A stretch of DNA of 64,000 nt from positions 1-64,000 of the forward strand of contig LVLI01000233.1 of NCBI GenBank assembly GCA_001687465.1, written 5' to 3'. The notes under the pieces are model-generated. The model made no database searches. It had not been told where the DNA came from and saw only the letters and a list, made by a program, of their open reading frames with translations. The translations under genes were made by a program, and so were the position numbers. This DNA comes from Halocafeteria seosinensis (Eukaryota; Sar; Bigyra; Bicosoecida). Positions 11,501 through 23,380 of this stretch are shown piece after piece (positions within the stretch are counted from its first letter, which is position 1; each line of letters begins with the position of its first letter).

Positions 11501-13040
11501 CGAAGCCACTTCATCATCTACCTGATTGCCACCCTCCTCCGAGCTCTGGACGGAGCGGATATCAGAGGCGTGGTATTCGGAAGCTGTATCTCCCGACACT
11601 GATACATTGTTGTCATTTTTATCAGGTCGACGGTGTTCCCTCAGTCTGTGCCTGTTGTCTGGGTCCGTTCGAGAAGAACTCCTCCTACTTCCTCTCGCAG
11701 AGCTAGTAGGTGTTACCGGAGAGTGGTTCGCAAACTCCTGCTGGTTGCGCATCCATTGCGGTTCCCTATCAGGAGATCCTGCAAAACGAGGGTCTGCATG
11801 TTCAAAAGTGGAATCAATTTGATCATACTGCTGTCCCTGGAATGGGTTCTGGCCGCCCCAATTGGCTGGATGGGACTCTACGGCTTGCGGGTTCGCAGGA
11901 ACCATTCCCTGTTGCTTATTATAGTGTCGTTGAAGCTCTGCTTCCCATCGCGTCTGTTCTCGCTCCCGATCCCATTGTGATTTCTCCCTGTAACATTAAC
12001 AAGGAAAAATTCATACACGTTAAGACTCATTAAGAAACACATTTTGTTACTTACTGTTCAGCCAAATACTTCTGCCGTTCAAGCTCCCTCCGTTCTTGTA
12101 GCAGTTCCTTTTGAAATCGCAATTCAGACAGCGTCATAACATGTTGCAGCTGTTTTTCGTAGGCTGGTGTTCCCGGAACCAGCAGGGACAATGCTTCCAT
12201 TGCTCGTTTTTCTTGCGGGGCTAGTGCCTCGTTGGTTTGCTGCTGCTGCTGAAGATGATATCCTTGATCCGAATGGTTTGGCACTTGGTAGCTTGGGCCG
12301 TGATATTGACCCATCATACGTTCGAGTGCATCTTGCCCCCCAATTGGAGCTTCTGGATAACTCTGATACGGTTGCATTTGTTCAGGAGCAGTCTTCTCCC
12401 TCCTATTGCTTCCACCCCCCGTATATAATTTCGAGTAGGCGTGGGCCGGGGCTACAAATGACGGCTGGCTTGCTGAGGGTCTCATTGGAGGTTGTCCGTT
12501 ATCTCTATGCATCGACTGTTGCATAATATTATGTCCCATTTGTCGAAGTGGTGAGTCATTGCTACCAAATCTTTTCCACATCGCGTTTGCTACATTATAT
12601 TCATCTCCACGGTTGGTTCCACCGTGCCTTGGGGGAAACGCGGGTGATTCATTCATGGGTAACTGAGAAGGACCATTCTGCGCCGGCGAGAGCGTCGTAT
12701 CAGATTGACTGTGTTGCATACCTTGGTAGTTAGGGTAGCCGAAAGACTGCGCGGGAGAACGCAATGCGTTGGCCATGTACGTTCTTTCCGGAAATCGGTT
12801 CCCATCCGACGGCGTAGGGGAGTAGAACTGTTGCGCTGAACTTTGTCTGCTCCACCCGGGAGACGGCATCATATTCCAGTTGTCCCTATCATTTCCCGGT
12901 TGCTGATTGGATCGAAACGGGAACTGCAAGCCTCCGTCAGGCAATTGACTCTGGTGAATTGAGAGATACTCCGAGTTGGCCTCCGGATTCCGGAACATGT
13001 CCGGAGGCTCCGACCTCTCAGGCTCGTGTGTGTTATACAT
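8578..13040 (-). CDS. CCDC17-like protein with C2-like domains (predicted ciliary)
   Basis: Thirteen exons fit with GT-AG introns of 40 to 76 bases, all in phase, giving about 1,241 residues: 13040-12055, 11987-11363, 11296-11231, 11168-10941, 10879-10432, 10372-10272, 10210-10147, 10079-9904, 9844-9724, 9665-9598, 9536-9127, 9086-8873 and 8796-8578. Residues 1-330 are Gln-, Pro- and Ser-rich, followed by a charged coiled coil. A beta-rich region begins at GDGFDVYVDSARFLPDN. It continues with PPFDATMTLIVRIDAIDRY and VAGYGLLNLF, wording shared with CCDC17-type proteins and suggestive of a C2-like fold. A second beta-rich block ends in PLMKGPPPHEV. The family name is a recollection of these conserved blocks and is moderately sure; the gene model itself is strong. 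Confidence 0.72.
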
Positions 13041-13379
13041 GTTTATTAGACCTTCTCATCCAAAAGCGCATTGTTGAGTCGAAAACGCGTAGCGCCTCCG
13101 CGGGAGCCTTCACTTCTATTGATTGCCTCCTTTCTTCATCCAAGCTCCCCACGTTCACCATATATCCACATGCATACACTAACCATCCATTCGTGCTCCA
13201 AATACGGTACCTATCGACATACAACACGACGAAGTCAAATAAAAGACTTAACTTCAACTTAGGAGGCAGTTAGCCAGCACATCCAGCACAGTGGCGGCGA
13301 AGTAAAGGTTTGTGAAGAAGTTCCATTGTCGGTCTCTCCGTAAGTTGCGAGGGTTAGTGGCCATCGTGACCACTGCAAA
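13041..13379. promoter_or_regulatory. Divergent promoter region
   Basis: About 340 bases separate the start codons of the CCDC17-like gene (minus) and the MPDU1-like gene (plus), so both promoters must lie here or overlap the 5' ends. No clear TATA box or other element was recognised. Confidence 0.5.
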
Positions 13380-14294
13380 ATGAAATGGTACCATTTGCTG
13401 GAACGCAGGGATGACGACAGAAGAAAGACGCACTCGAGAATGAATCGACGTGAGATGAGGAGTATAGCTACCCGTAGCTTCAGCAGCTGGCTGTTGCTCA
13501 TTGTGCTCTTATTATCGTGTACATTAGCTACTGCCGCAGGGCAGAGTGACGGTGGTGGGGATACGAATCTGAAATACTTCATATTCTCGGAAGATTGTTT
13601 TGATACGTTCTTCCTGCACTTTGACTTCTTCAATGTGCGCTGCTTGAAATTCACTATCAGCAAAGCGCTCGGATACGGAATTGTTGTCGGCGCTGCATTG
13701 GTCAAACTGCCCCAAATCATTAAAATCGTAACAGCAAAGAGTGCGAAGAATATCAGTCCCCTGTCAGTCTACACGGAACTATTGTGCAACCTTTGGGTGG
13801 CGGCTTATAACGTTGCCAGTGGGAACCCATTCAGCACGTTTGGCGAGTCTGTATTCATCTCAATTCAGAACGCGCTACTCGTACTGCTAATTTGGACATT
13901 TGCTACGAAGAACGAACGACCAAGTGCCGTGCAGATGGTTGGAGTTGTAGTTTTCTTCATTGTTGCGTCCGTCGCGCCAATTTACCTCCCTGAACAACAT
14001 CTTCCACTGCTGTTCACATCTACCATGCCGCTGTTTTCTTTTTCGCGCCTGACGCAAATATGGCAGAATTTTAGTGCTGGAACAACAGGAAATCTGGCCT
14101 TTTTGACTTTGTTTATGAATTTTGCTGGAACAGCAGCAAGAGTTTTTACAACCATCCAGGAAGTCGATGACCCGCTGATTCTGGTCAGCTTTGTGATCAA
14201 TGCAATCTTGAATGGGATACTGCTGTTTCAAGTATTCTGGTACTGGAATGCCACGGAAACCAAAGATACAGAGGATCACAAAAAGAAACAGTAG
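13380..14294 (+). CDS. MPDU1: MPDU1-like PQ-loop membrane protein (mannose-P-dolichol utilization)
   Basis: A single-exon frame of 304 residues. MPDU1 is an ER membrane protein needed for use of dolichol-linked mannose and glucose in glycan assembly. The family core starts with CFDTFFLHFDFFNVRCLK, then a membrane segment followed by the PQ motif LVKLPQI and SAKNISPLSV. Several further membrane helices follow, with a second, degenerate PQ loop (SRLTQIWQN), and a lysine-rich C-terminal tail. An N-terminal hydrophobic segment near residues 35-52 resembles a signal sequence. The ATG at 13440 is an equally good start and would place that segment nearer the N terminus. Human MPDU1 has 247 residues. 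Confidence 0.9.
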   Translation: MKWYHLLERRDDDRRKTHSRMNRREMRSIATRSFSSWLLLIVLLLSCTLATAAGQSDGGGDTNLKYFIFSEDCFDTFFLHFDFFNVRCLKFTISKALGYGIVVGAALVKLPQIIKIVTAKSAKNISPLSVYTELLCNLWVAAYNVASGNPFSTFGESVFISIQNALLVLLIWTFATKNERPSAVQMVGVVVFFIVASVAPIYLPEQHLPLLFTSTMPLFSFSRLTQIWQNFSAGTTGNLAFLTLFMNFAGTAARVFTTIQEVDDPLILVSFVINAILNGILLFQVFWYWNATETKDTEDHKKKQ

Positions 14295-14346
14295 TAGTTA
14301 TTCTTTGTAAAATGGAATGGGACAAGTAATAATATGAAGACAATCT

Positions 14347-17300
14347 CTAAAACAGTTTAGCCTTTTGCTTCAGGTCTTTCTTCTTCCACTTAGGCTTGGC
14401 CTCGTATTCTTCGTAAGTCATCCCGAAGGCCTCCTTAAAATCCGCGTCGCTAAGATACATTTCCTTTTGCTGAGGCCAATCACACAACGTAAAAAAGACG
14501 TGAACATGGAAGTGGAACTCCCCTCACGCATTATTTTACTTACCGACCACACGAGGTTGTACTCTCCGCCGGGACGAGCATTCTGAAGGGTCTCGAGGTC
14601 CAGCTTTTGGTCGAAAGGCCGTTCATCTCCAGAGCCTCTTGACTGCTCCTGTAGCTTTTCTGACGTAATGACATGATCATCATCATAGCTAGCTGAAGCC
14701 TCTTGCCCGCTCGTTCCTGAATTGGCTCCTCCGGCCTCTTTCTCTTCAACCTGGTTGATGGCTGCCATGCGACTCTTAGAAAGCTCTTCTTCGCGCTTAC
14801 GCTCTTCTTCAGCATGTTTTTCTTGCTCTTCTCTGTAGTACACGACGTACAGAACGCAATGAACCGAATGAGAAAACGGCAAAGAAAGAAGATAATCCTT
14901 CGCCAGAAAACGTACCTTAACTCTTTCATCTTTTGTTCGTACGGGTCAACAAACTTGGACGACTTAGAATCATCCCAGCCAACGAAGTTGCAGGTAAACA
15001 TCCGTGGCTCCTCCCCGCTGTGGACTTCCACAATTGGAGTATCTTCATCACGTCCATCAGTTGCTTTTTTCACATAGTCTTCAGCAATTTGCATGCCATT
15101 CTTCTTTTCGTTCTCGTTCGCTTCCGATCCAATCCAGACGAATACTTGGGAATATGTATCAAGAATCATTACATCCTGCAAGCAAGGCATTGATCCTGTT
15201 GGTGACAAAACATAACAAAACAAAAAACAGCTTACATCATCCATAAGGTCATCTTGGGCGAATTGATGAATTTCTTCAACTTCCAAAGCCCCAGACTTGT
15301 CAGTGACATGGAATAATCGGGCACTGGCGGGGCCACTCTCGTCAGGCACATTCTCTGGATACTCTGCTTTACCACCTAACGCCTCCCAGAATGCGTCATC
15401 TTCTTCTCCTTCTGCCAGCTCATTGTAGTCGGAGCTGCCGTGTAGAATTTCGGCTGTGGTCCTGGACGTCTTCCTCTCCTCGTCATTGCTACCCTTGCCT
15501 TCCCACAAGTAGGTGGCTTCAGGTGTAACAACAACGAAGCAATCTCCCGAGTTCAAGTTTTCCGCACTTGCAGACACTTCCACCGCCTTCGTATCGTTAG
15601 GAGATGCACCCTTAACATGGTAGAGACGCGAAGAGTCAGCAGATTCACGCTGACCCTGTTTGCCACCAGCATGTACAATCATTCTTCCCTGGAAAATGGC
15701 ACAGAAGTGAGGTGGCTCTTTGCCTTGGACGAGGCGAATATGGGTGCATGACTCTGGAGAAAGGGAATCTGCCAACTCCACAACACGTGCGGCAGCCGTA
15801 CCCCGTTCAATTCTATCACTCTGGCGCCCGAGCCAGTAATAGAGCATATGGGAGCGTGAACCTGGACGGGCAAAAATCGGATCTTGGCTGTTTTCACTGA
15901 AGATCCTCCGACAAGTGCAGACTCACCTTTAGTTTCGTACGTGTACTGCACAACATACGAGTCTCCCGAAAAGAACTGACCATACATGTTCTCGGGATAC
16001 TCCGACATTTCAGTGCCCTCTATGATCCACACCTTCGCTGTACCGGAGCCGTCATCCACCATTTGCTCTGACTCAGCAACTTCCTTCTTCCTGAAACACG
16101 TAGGGGATACGCGTGAAGCTACCGCATGTGCCTTGCAAGCCCTGGACAAAGCAACACGTACTTGTGCAATGCTCCGACATCGATTTCTTTCTGCTCCACT
16201 TTGCCAGCTACTCCTTTACTCTTGTGAGTAAAGTCGAAGGACGGGGGCGGATCCCACTGATAGAACAAGCTCTTGAAAACGGGAATTTCACCCTGCATAC
16301 TCATATACGGTCTTCCAAGGGTATTTAGTAAAGAATCGAGCCAAAACCGTGCAATATTTGTCTTACCGTTTCAGGCATCTTGGTTACACGGCACCAAGAT
16401 GGTCTTTCATATTTCTCAATGAAGTCGTTGGCGTGCTTCATTGCATTCTTTTTCTCGTTTTCATTGGCGTCCTTTCCAATCCATACGTAAATGTCCGCTT
16501 GTGTGTCGAGCAGGAACACATCGCCCGAATCTAACATGTCCTTCGTCAACCGGCCGTCTGGCTTGGGCACTTCTTCCACCTGAAGCTCGCCGCTGGCGTC
16601 GCTTACTCGGTATAGTTTCAGTTCACCCATCTTGCCTTCAACATCTTCATCACTCGTTGCTTCGGGTACATCGTCTGGAGAGCCTCCGAGCGTTGACCAA
16701 AACTCTTCGTTGTTTGGTTCGTCATTGACTACAATTTGCTCCGGGCGAGACCCCCTGGAGTTATAGATACGCTGAAGCACCTGAACAGCTTTAGCCTTTT
16801 CGGATTTGTTAGCCGAAGGTCCCATCCACTGCGCAGCACCGAAAGCGCCAAAACGAGTTATAGCCGAATTAATCGCCGACGACAGGTACACTCTCTTACC
16901 AAGAAAAGTTTTAGTCCTTTATCCAGTATGAAGACATCGCCTTTGTCCAAACTCTTGACGGAAAGCTCCACTTGTTTGGTGCGGACATCGCGTTTACCCT
17001 TGACATGTAACAAGCGTGTTTCGTACTGGTCGGGCTCAACATGGTTGAAACCACTGTCGATACCGCCTTCCAGTACCTCAATGCCGCCATACTTCTTGAA
17101 AGCAGTGATAAACTCTTTACTCTCGTGGCCCTCGCACTCTCGGTGCTGTATCGCTCTCCCACCTAGCGCATCGTCCAGTTCTACTGTCTTCCGAGCGGCG
17201 ACAGTTTGCTCGTCCTGTTCACGTAGGTACCATCCGGATCAAGTACTTCAGAGCTAATACGCCCAGTAACCCGAAACACATACCTGACTGGATTCTGAGC

Positions 17301-17710
17301 CAAGCCAGAAGTGGGCATGGTACTCGTACTTCCTGTAAGTTTGCCGAAAAGGTTCGCTCACTAGCTTCCACATCTTCTACTCAGCTGCGGCGGTACTTAC
17401 CCATCCTTCGTCTCATTCACAAAAAGGACGATATAACTGTCCCCGCGGTAGAAGGCTCCATAGTCGTTTTCGTCGACAGGAACCACTTCAAACTTCTCGA
17501 TGCGCCATACTTTGACTCCTGCATTTTTGGATTCCAAGGTCCAGTGTGGTTAGAGTAAAACAACAAAAAGGATTACCTGGGGATGCTCAAAGGGGAGACG
17601 GACCGAAGAGAAGAATCACACTCCCCAAGACAGGGGTATACTACGTAAAGGACCAAAATCATACCTGGCTTAGCAGTGTCAGCAATGTTCTGGAATGCTG
17701 GATCAGTCAT
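14347..17710 (-). CDS. Villin: six gelsolin domains plus headpiece
   Basis: An actin-severing and bundling protein, spliced from about ten exons. The start is 17710 (MTDPAFQNIADTAKPG, joined to GVKVWRIEKFEVVPV at 17518). Repeat 1 shows HFWLGSESSQDE, KTVELDDALGG and the HREC/GHES segment. Repeats 2 to 6 follow, with recurrent DVFxLDxxxxxYVW cores near 16900, 16500, 15900, 15500 and 15160. A Glu-, Gln- and Ser-rich linker precedes the headpiece (YLSDADFKEAFGMTYEEY, then KPKWKKKDLKQKAKLF) ending at 14347. The KKDLKQKAKLF terminus matches the F-actin-binding end of villin headpieces. Introns checked include 15235-15176, 14915-14833 and 14543-14470. Six repeats plus a headpiece distinguishes villin from gelsolin. 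It is likely calcium regulated by family. Confidence 0.92.
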
Positions 17711-18525
17711 GGTTGGTGTCTGCTCCTGAAAACCACCGGAAAACTAAATACAGCGTGTTCTCTTTCTCGTATCTTTTCAAGAAAGCCGGACGAAAAAGGA
17801 TCTTTTCCTTATGGTACACACTCAAAATCTGAAGCGTACACGCTAGATTCTCAGTGCACTAATTCTCTTACAGCAATGGAAACGAACTGGCAATCAATCA
17901 GATTCACTTGATATCCTCTTAAGGGAGGAGTTCGTCGTTCTTCGGCCTTTCCGCTTCACCCGCGGTCTGCGCACTCCTTCGGCTTCGAGAACAGGAAGTG
18001 AGGCTACAGCCTGTAAACAAGAAGTAAGCGCACATAAGTAGTGCCAGACGGTATATCGTGATCGGATAGGCCGATGGGGCGGTTTTTACACTCAGGGTTT
18101 ATTTCGGCCTCCGTGGGGATAGTGAGGAATTTCTCCGGGAGACAGGACCCACAAGTTGTGCCACAACGCAGTATCGCCAAAGCGAATCTGGAATATCACT
18201 TGCAACAACGTTACCACACGTCTCTATGCTATCCAAGTTGGGTTGAATTGTTTTCGGAAGGAAGGATTCAGATTGAACCACAAGTCTACGGATTGTGCAA
18301 CCGACGGGCTACAATTGTGTTCGTTGATTTTTCAAGAAATGCTCCAGTTGCTAAGCTTGAAACACTATTACGGTATATTAGATAAGCTGGCACCTTTTCC
18401 TGCAGCAGTTGCCATGAACAAAGAAAACAAAGCTCTTCCAGGATCCATGGGTTCCTTGTGATCCAGATAAAGTACGGATGGTAAACAGTGCTGTCTTTCA
18501 CTAGCAAGGGATAATTTGCCAAATA
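17711..18525. other. Gap with a probable unresolved spliced gene on the minus strand
   Basis: Between the villin start and the SNIP1-like stop, minus-strand fragments look coding but no complete model could be fixed. One is a piece around 18220-18080 reading LPEKFLTIPTEAEINPE in one frame. In another frame of the same bases, FGDTALWHNLW is open. After a good acceptor (cag at 18011) an open segment runs to about 17940. A possible start is the ATG at 18415 (MATAAGKGASLSNIP). No family was recognised. Confidence 0.3.
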
Positions 18526-19657
18526 CTAGACCATTTGATCATGGAGCAGGACGTATTCCCTTGAGCTGTAGCCGAACTTCAAAACGTCGCCTGCTTTAAG
18601 CTCCACGTAACGACTATCTGGTAGTTTTTCACCGTTTAGATATGTTCCGTTTGCACTCTGAAGATCCATAATATAAGGCCTGCTAGCAAATAAGAGTACA
18701 GTGTATTTCTAGAGTTGTCACTAATACGCAGGTAAGCGCCAACGTACTTTACTGTTTGTTTCGGTGGATCGTCCACCGCTGCCTTTGGGTTTTTCAGGTT
18801 CACCAAACGAAATTGAATCACCGCATGCTGCTTGGAGCTAGATGGATGTTCAAGCAGTATGTCTGCTATCTGCAAGAGAACCATGCTCCCGTGACGGGAG
18901 TACTGTCAACGTAGAGCCCTAGAAGTTCAGACCTTACCTTTTGTTCCCTGCCTATGAGGAATGCACTCTGACGATATATCCGTAGTGGTTCTTGCAACTG
19001 CTTATCCCCTTTGAAAACGTGAAGTCTCCATTTTCTCGTCGGGGCTCTGGCCTCAGGTGGCTCCGACCATTTCAGTACTATGCCTCGGTAAACATTTCCG
19101 GTTGTCAGGTCCTCGTTGAGGGCTCCACTGAGTCCGAAATTAGGTTTCTCTTTCGGCTTATTTTCGTCATCCTCACCGTCGCCATCATCATTATAGTCAT
19201 TTCCTGTTCTACCTTCATTTTGAGTGCGCCGGTGAGGCGATCGGCCCTCCCGTGCATTTCGGCTCCGTGATCTCTCCAATGAGCTCCCCTCGCGGTATCT
19301 CCTTCTATCTCGTTCGTCTTCATTCTCCTCTCGATCACGGTCATCAGGCGATCGCCGCCGTCGGTTATCGCTTTCTCTTCTGCTCCTTCCTCGAACGGGG
19401 GAGCGAGAACGAGAACGGCTCCGTCGATTACGCCTTCGTCGTGGAGGTGAATCCGACAGAGACCGCGACCGCTCCCTAGTATTCGAAGTCTCCTCGCGGC
19501 CACGTCGTCTAGCTACATCCTGATCGCTATCACTGCCACCATCGGAGGAGCTCGAGCTCTCTTTTCTGTGTCTACCTCTGCTTTGCTGTGGTACGACCCG
19601 ACCAAATTCATCGACTTCCTGCGTGGAAGGTTCTCCATGGGTACCGGCCTCACTCAT
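18526..19657 (-). CDS. SNIP1/DAWDLE-like FHA-domain protein
   Basis: Three exons (19657-18938, 18869-18748, 18679-18526) give 331 residues. The N-terminal half is Arg-, Ser- and Asp-rich, typical of splicing-associated nuclear proteins. The conserved entry KPNFGLSGALNEDLTTGNV matches SNIP1, and the FHA domain follows. It shows LIGREQK, the phosphopeptide-binding SSKQHAVIQF, then PYIMDLQSANGTYLNG and a terminal KFGYSSREYVLLH. Family members act in spliceosome assembly and small-RNA processing through binding phosphothreonine partners; that role here is inferred. Both introns restore frame exactly and fall inside the FHA domain. Confidence 0.92.
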
Positions 19658-20000
19658 GTCACACGCTTATTCTACACGCTTGCTCACTGTTACTCATCCA
19701 TTTTTTGGTTTTGATTAATCAGCGAAATGGTCAGTATATATCAATGCGTGCAATGTACCTTGTACAGTTTGACTACTGAGTTAGATCTAAACGATTAGAT
19801 AGCTCACATCATTGAGTGAATTGAGTCAAATGTGTGGGTATTGCTTCACAACAACAATTAGGACGAAAACGTTTTACTCGGCAGTCTAACTCTCAGACTC
19901 TAACACTACAGCAGAGAAGATAAAAGAATTAGTCACTAGATAACAAGTTTGCCATCTTAGAAACAGAGCGAAAGAAGTCCGTCATGATAAGTTCTTTCAT
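19658..20000. other. Intergenic region, no gene seen
   Basis: About 340 AT-rich bases between the start of the SNIP1-like gene and the stop of prefoldin subunit 3, both on the minus strand. It should contain the SNIP1-like promoter and the prefoldin 3' end. Confidence 0.45.
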
Positions 20001-21216
20001 TCACGATTGCTTTGGTTGTTGAGCAGCTTCCTTTTGTTTCTGCAGAAATTAACAAGCCAACAATGTTTTTCAAAATCGAAAACTACAGTGTATGTGAGAG
20101 TTAATATCGTTGTAACGACGTACCTGTTCCTTGCGCAATTTCACATCGTAATTAAATATCCTCGCTATGTTCACCTCAGCAGTGATTTTGTTGTCGCGAA
20201 GGAAGTCAAGGTCTTCCTTGATTTCTTTCTGCAAACAATACGTTCATACGTTTACGCGTATTTCCTCGACAGTGCCCAAAAGCTTGAGCGTACCAATTTT
20301 TTCTGGGCTACTTGTTGGTTTCTCTCCAAGAGTTCCACTGCCTCGTCATAGTTATATTCAACCATCACGTTAGCCTGCTTTACCAAAGATGAGAGTAAGC
20401 AAGAGCAAATCAAAGACAACAGAGTACTCAGGAACTTACTCCTAGCCATAAACACACCCGATTGTCTGGTTTGACAGTGGCTTGTGCGTTAACATTGTCA
20501 GAAAGACTGTAATGTGTATGAATTGTCTCTTCCTTTGCCTGTACACCCCTTGCAACTCTCGTATAGGGCTGGTAGACACTGCGAATTGGCCGATCGTTAT
20601 CGTTCTTACCTGTTTGTCTTTAAGAACATAGATCATTTCCAGTGATTGGTCAATGTCGGGTAGTTTGCCATTTACTCGTTTCCGGTTTTCCAGGAGGTGG
20701 CTTTCCATAAGTTTATATTTACTGCATCGAGATTATCCGATTGAGCAAAATGAGTATCCATATTCATCTAAGAGTGCATTCCCACATAACTCGCATACGT
20801 ACCTATGGAGTGTCTGCATGGCTTCGATTGCCCCCTCAATTGTCGTGTTTTCCCTTTCCAAAAACTTAGGCACATCTTCCTGTAAAACAGTTAGTTCCCC
20901 GAGACGTGAGTGAAGTACACGTCCTAAAGCTTATGCAAATCAGGTAGTTGATGCAAATACGACCCTGATACGCTTTATTCACACCATGGACAGATTTAAA
21001 ATCTCGAAGACGATTTCAAATCAAGACGTGAACTTCCCTCTCCGTTCATTCCCGAGGTGTACTTCGAACAGGGAGCTCTATCGACCCAGAGCAAGATTTT
21101 GCATCGGTGCTACGTACAATGAATTTTATGGAGGGAATGCCTCGTTCATTGGCTGGTCCAGTGACATCGGGGACATTGGAGTTGGAAGATGAACTCGTTT
21201 GTGTTTGTTGGGACAT
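20001..21216 (-). CDS. PFDN3: Prefoldin subunit 3 (VBP1-like)
   Basis: Prefoldin passes nascent actin and tubulin to the CCT chaperonin; subunit 3 is an alpha-type subunit. Seven exons fit in phase: 21216-21118, 20879-20803, 20721-20610, 20538-20440, 20374-20294, 20228-20124 and 20039-20001. The product has 203 residues (human VBP1 has 197). Conserved blocks are GIPSIKF followed by EDVPKFLERE, then NGKLPDIDQSL, VCLWLGANVMVEYNYDEA and EDLDFLRDNKITAEVNIARIFNYDV. The two coiled-coil helices flank a beta-hairpin core as in the family. The first intron (238 bases) is longer than the others. The product works with actin- and tubulin-related neighbours only in a general sense. Confidence 0.93.
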
Positions 21217-21515
21217 TGTGTGTCTGCTTCTACGGGACCCTATCCACCAAGATGAGATTCCGATATACGCTGCTATTGAAGATGAAATCTTCGCTTCATC
21301 CAAAAAAATAATATGTGATATGGTATCGGTATCTAGGGAAGCAAAGCAAACCAAGCTTCTTGCCACCAACACTGCAAAGTTTTCGTTCACTTAAGCGATG
21401 GTGAGAAGCTGCCAGTTTGCGTCGATTAAGGGAGTGACTTGAGGTTATTGATAAGTTATATTCGTAATATTGTATGCTGTGCATTGACCTTTGGTAATTT
21501 TACGCTTGGCAAAAT
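21217..21515. promoter_or_regulatory. Divergent promoter region
   Basis: About 300 bases between the start codons of prefoldin 3 (minus) and the TOM22-like gene (plus). Open frames in this stretch on either strand are short and unsupported. Confidence 0.5.
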
Positions 21516-22276
21516 ATGGCATCACAAGGAGGTTCCGGGAAGAGGGTTCAACCCATGCCCTCCAGACAGTCATCTAGAGAAAAGGCTGGCTTAAGAGTAC
21601 GTGATATACAGCCGGAATTTTTGTTCCATAGAGCGATGGAGTCAGGGGTAATGAGTACGCTCCGGAAATAGCTCTGGCGAGGTCGAGGGTATAGCAGCAG
21701 AATAGAGTGATTCCTGGTTGGGGGACTGACACGAGACTCACCGCGTTAGTTTTTATACAAAGACTCCATCGTAATTCTAGAACACCCGAATGCTGTTCGA
21801 GTTTCATTACTTGATTACTGTCACTTGAATGTGATGTACAGGGCTACGTGAAGAGTGCATATGAGGCGGCATCCTCCGCTGTAGAAACAGTCTCACCAGT
21901 AGGTCGTCGCTGCGAATAGTGCTAGTCGCTGGTATACCTGGAACTAGAATGTCGCTTTTGCAGTATTTCAATAAAGCTGTTGAAAAGGGACAGGAATGGA
22001 TATGGTTTGGTGCGACCACGGCAGTGGTCGTTGCGATACCTGTCTTGATGGAAGTATGTACCTTAGTAACTCGGTCATTGCGTGAGGACTTTATTGTATC
22101 ACATATTCATTGATAAGCAGATACAAAGGGAAGCAATGTTCCAAATGGAAAAGGATGCAGTCACGGAGCAACAGGAAAACTTTCAGAAACAAGTACAGGA
22201 GCAGGCCCAGAAATCGGCGTTCGGTGGTTTACTAGGTGGAGGGGGTAGCTCGAGCAGCGAGAAGTCGTCGTCTTAA
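21516..22276 (+). CDS. TOM22-like mitochondrial import receptor
   Basis: Four exons (21516-21596, 21842-21898, 21964-22053, 22121-22276) give 127 residues, all in phase. A short soluble N terminus leads to KSAYEAASSAVETVSP and a single membrane helix (WIWFGATTAVVVAIPVLME). Then comes a Gln- and Glu-rich segment (IQREAMFQMEKDAVTEQQ) and a Gly- and Ser-rich tail. TOM22 organises the outer-membrane TOM complex with its N terminus in the cytosol. The layout and the EIQRE/QMEK segment after the helix resemble animal and fungal TOM22 more than the short plant TOM9. The acidic presequence-binding patch at the N terminus is weak here. The 245-base first intron could hide another exon. Confidence 0.72.
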
Positions 22277-22473
22277 GACTCAACTCGCTCAGTGGTTTAA
22301 CAAGTTGGTGCTTATGAAACGAAAATCCGCTTAGTTCATATTACCACTCATCCATTATAGCTAGCGTTGCGCAGTGGCGGATGAAAGTGAAAGACTCGTT
22401 CTTGGGCCTATAAGGAGGCCTATCAGGTAGCCTCTATCGTGAGTTGCTTACAAAGCGATAAATGCGACATCCT

Positions 22474-23380
22474 TTATGCACCAGCATCGCTGTCGTCGCC
22501 TTCACCGTGTTCTTGCGCGGGAGCAGCACCTTGCCCCTTTTGCTTGTCCTGCTCTTGCACCCGTTTCTGGTATTCCTTCATCTCTTTCTTATACTGCTTT
22601 TTCCACTTGTTTTCAGTTTTCTTCCGGTTGTGCTCTGCTAGATGTTCCTTGTATCCAGGGTGTCGGGCGACATACGCTTCAATTGCAGTTGCAGCTCGCA
22701 AAAGCGGCAGTGGAATCAGAACCCGCGAGGCACACGAAATGAGTATGTATACTGCTCCGGTAGCAAGCGGGATGATTGGAAGAAACTTCAATGCCTGGTT
22801 ATCCTCATTGACGCTCGTAACACCGGCGATCATTAAGAAGACTCCACGGCCGAAATAGGTGTACATGAACGGCAACCATCGGTCGACCTTGCGGAAAAAC
22901 ATGAGAGATGCGGCGAAGAAGAAGATAGCAAACAGACTGAAACATAAAGAGAGAGCACAAAGGCATCTGTTAATAGTCGTCAATAATGATACAACGAAGC
23001 GACCATTTTACGTACCACAGCAGAACACCGACCACTGGAATTTGCCACGAGTCGTCTTGCTGTTGTCAGTCAGTTCAGAACACCTAACAGTCGCGGACGA
23101 TAGCAACCAAGACCTTAGCCATTATCTTACTCGCTCTTCGCTGCTCTCATCGATATACTCGTACAGAGTGTATGCTCCAGCAACAAAGACGTAGGCGGCC
23201 AACACCATGTCCCACACGCTTAGAATCTGGAACAACACGTCCTTACAGCATCGTTTTCACAAGATATGGCACTATTCAAGCTCCCTCACTCACCTTTCCC
23301 CGAACATCAGGCTTCTCCGGATCATAATCGACCTCTTCACGAGGATTACCGGGTTTGACTGGCTGACTTTGGTCTGCCAT
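22474..23380 (-). CDS. COPI-associated (TVP15-like) Golgi membrane protein
   Basis: Four exons give about 229 residues. The start is 23380 (MADQSQPVKPGNPREE), then 32 residues from ILSVWDMVLAAYVFVAG, a short exon (QDDSWQIPVVGVLL) and a large final exon ending at 22474. The protein has four hydrophobic segments, with PFMYTYFGRGVFLMIAG in the third, a hallmark of the COPI-associated family. The C-terminal tail is long, Lys- and Glu-rich and coiled-coil-like. Family members sit in Golgi and late-secretory membranes; their exact role is unclear. The lysine-rich tail is longer than in yeast Tvp15 (inference from memory). Confidence 0.78.

Noticed and set aside
20986-21394. Two open frames on the plus strand of 68 and 95 codons that look protein-like.
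   Set aside because: They are opposite the first exon and first intron of prefoldin subunit 3, whose minus-strand exon chain is complete and in phase; the plus frames have no family similarity.
21540-21580. A GGTTCAACCC stretch that resembles a polymerase III B box.
   Set aside because: No acceptor stem or anticodon arm pairs around it, and it lies in the first exon of the TOM22-like gene.
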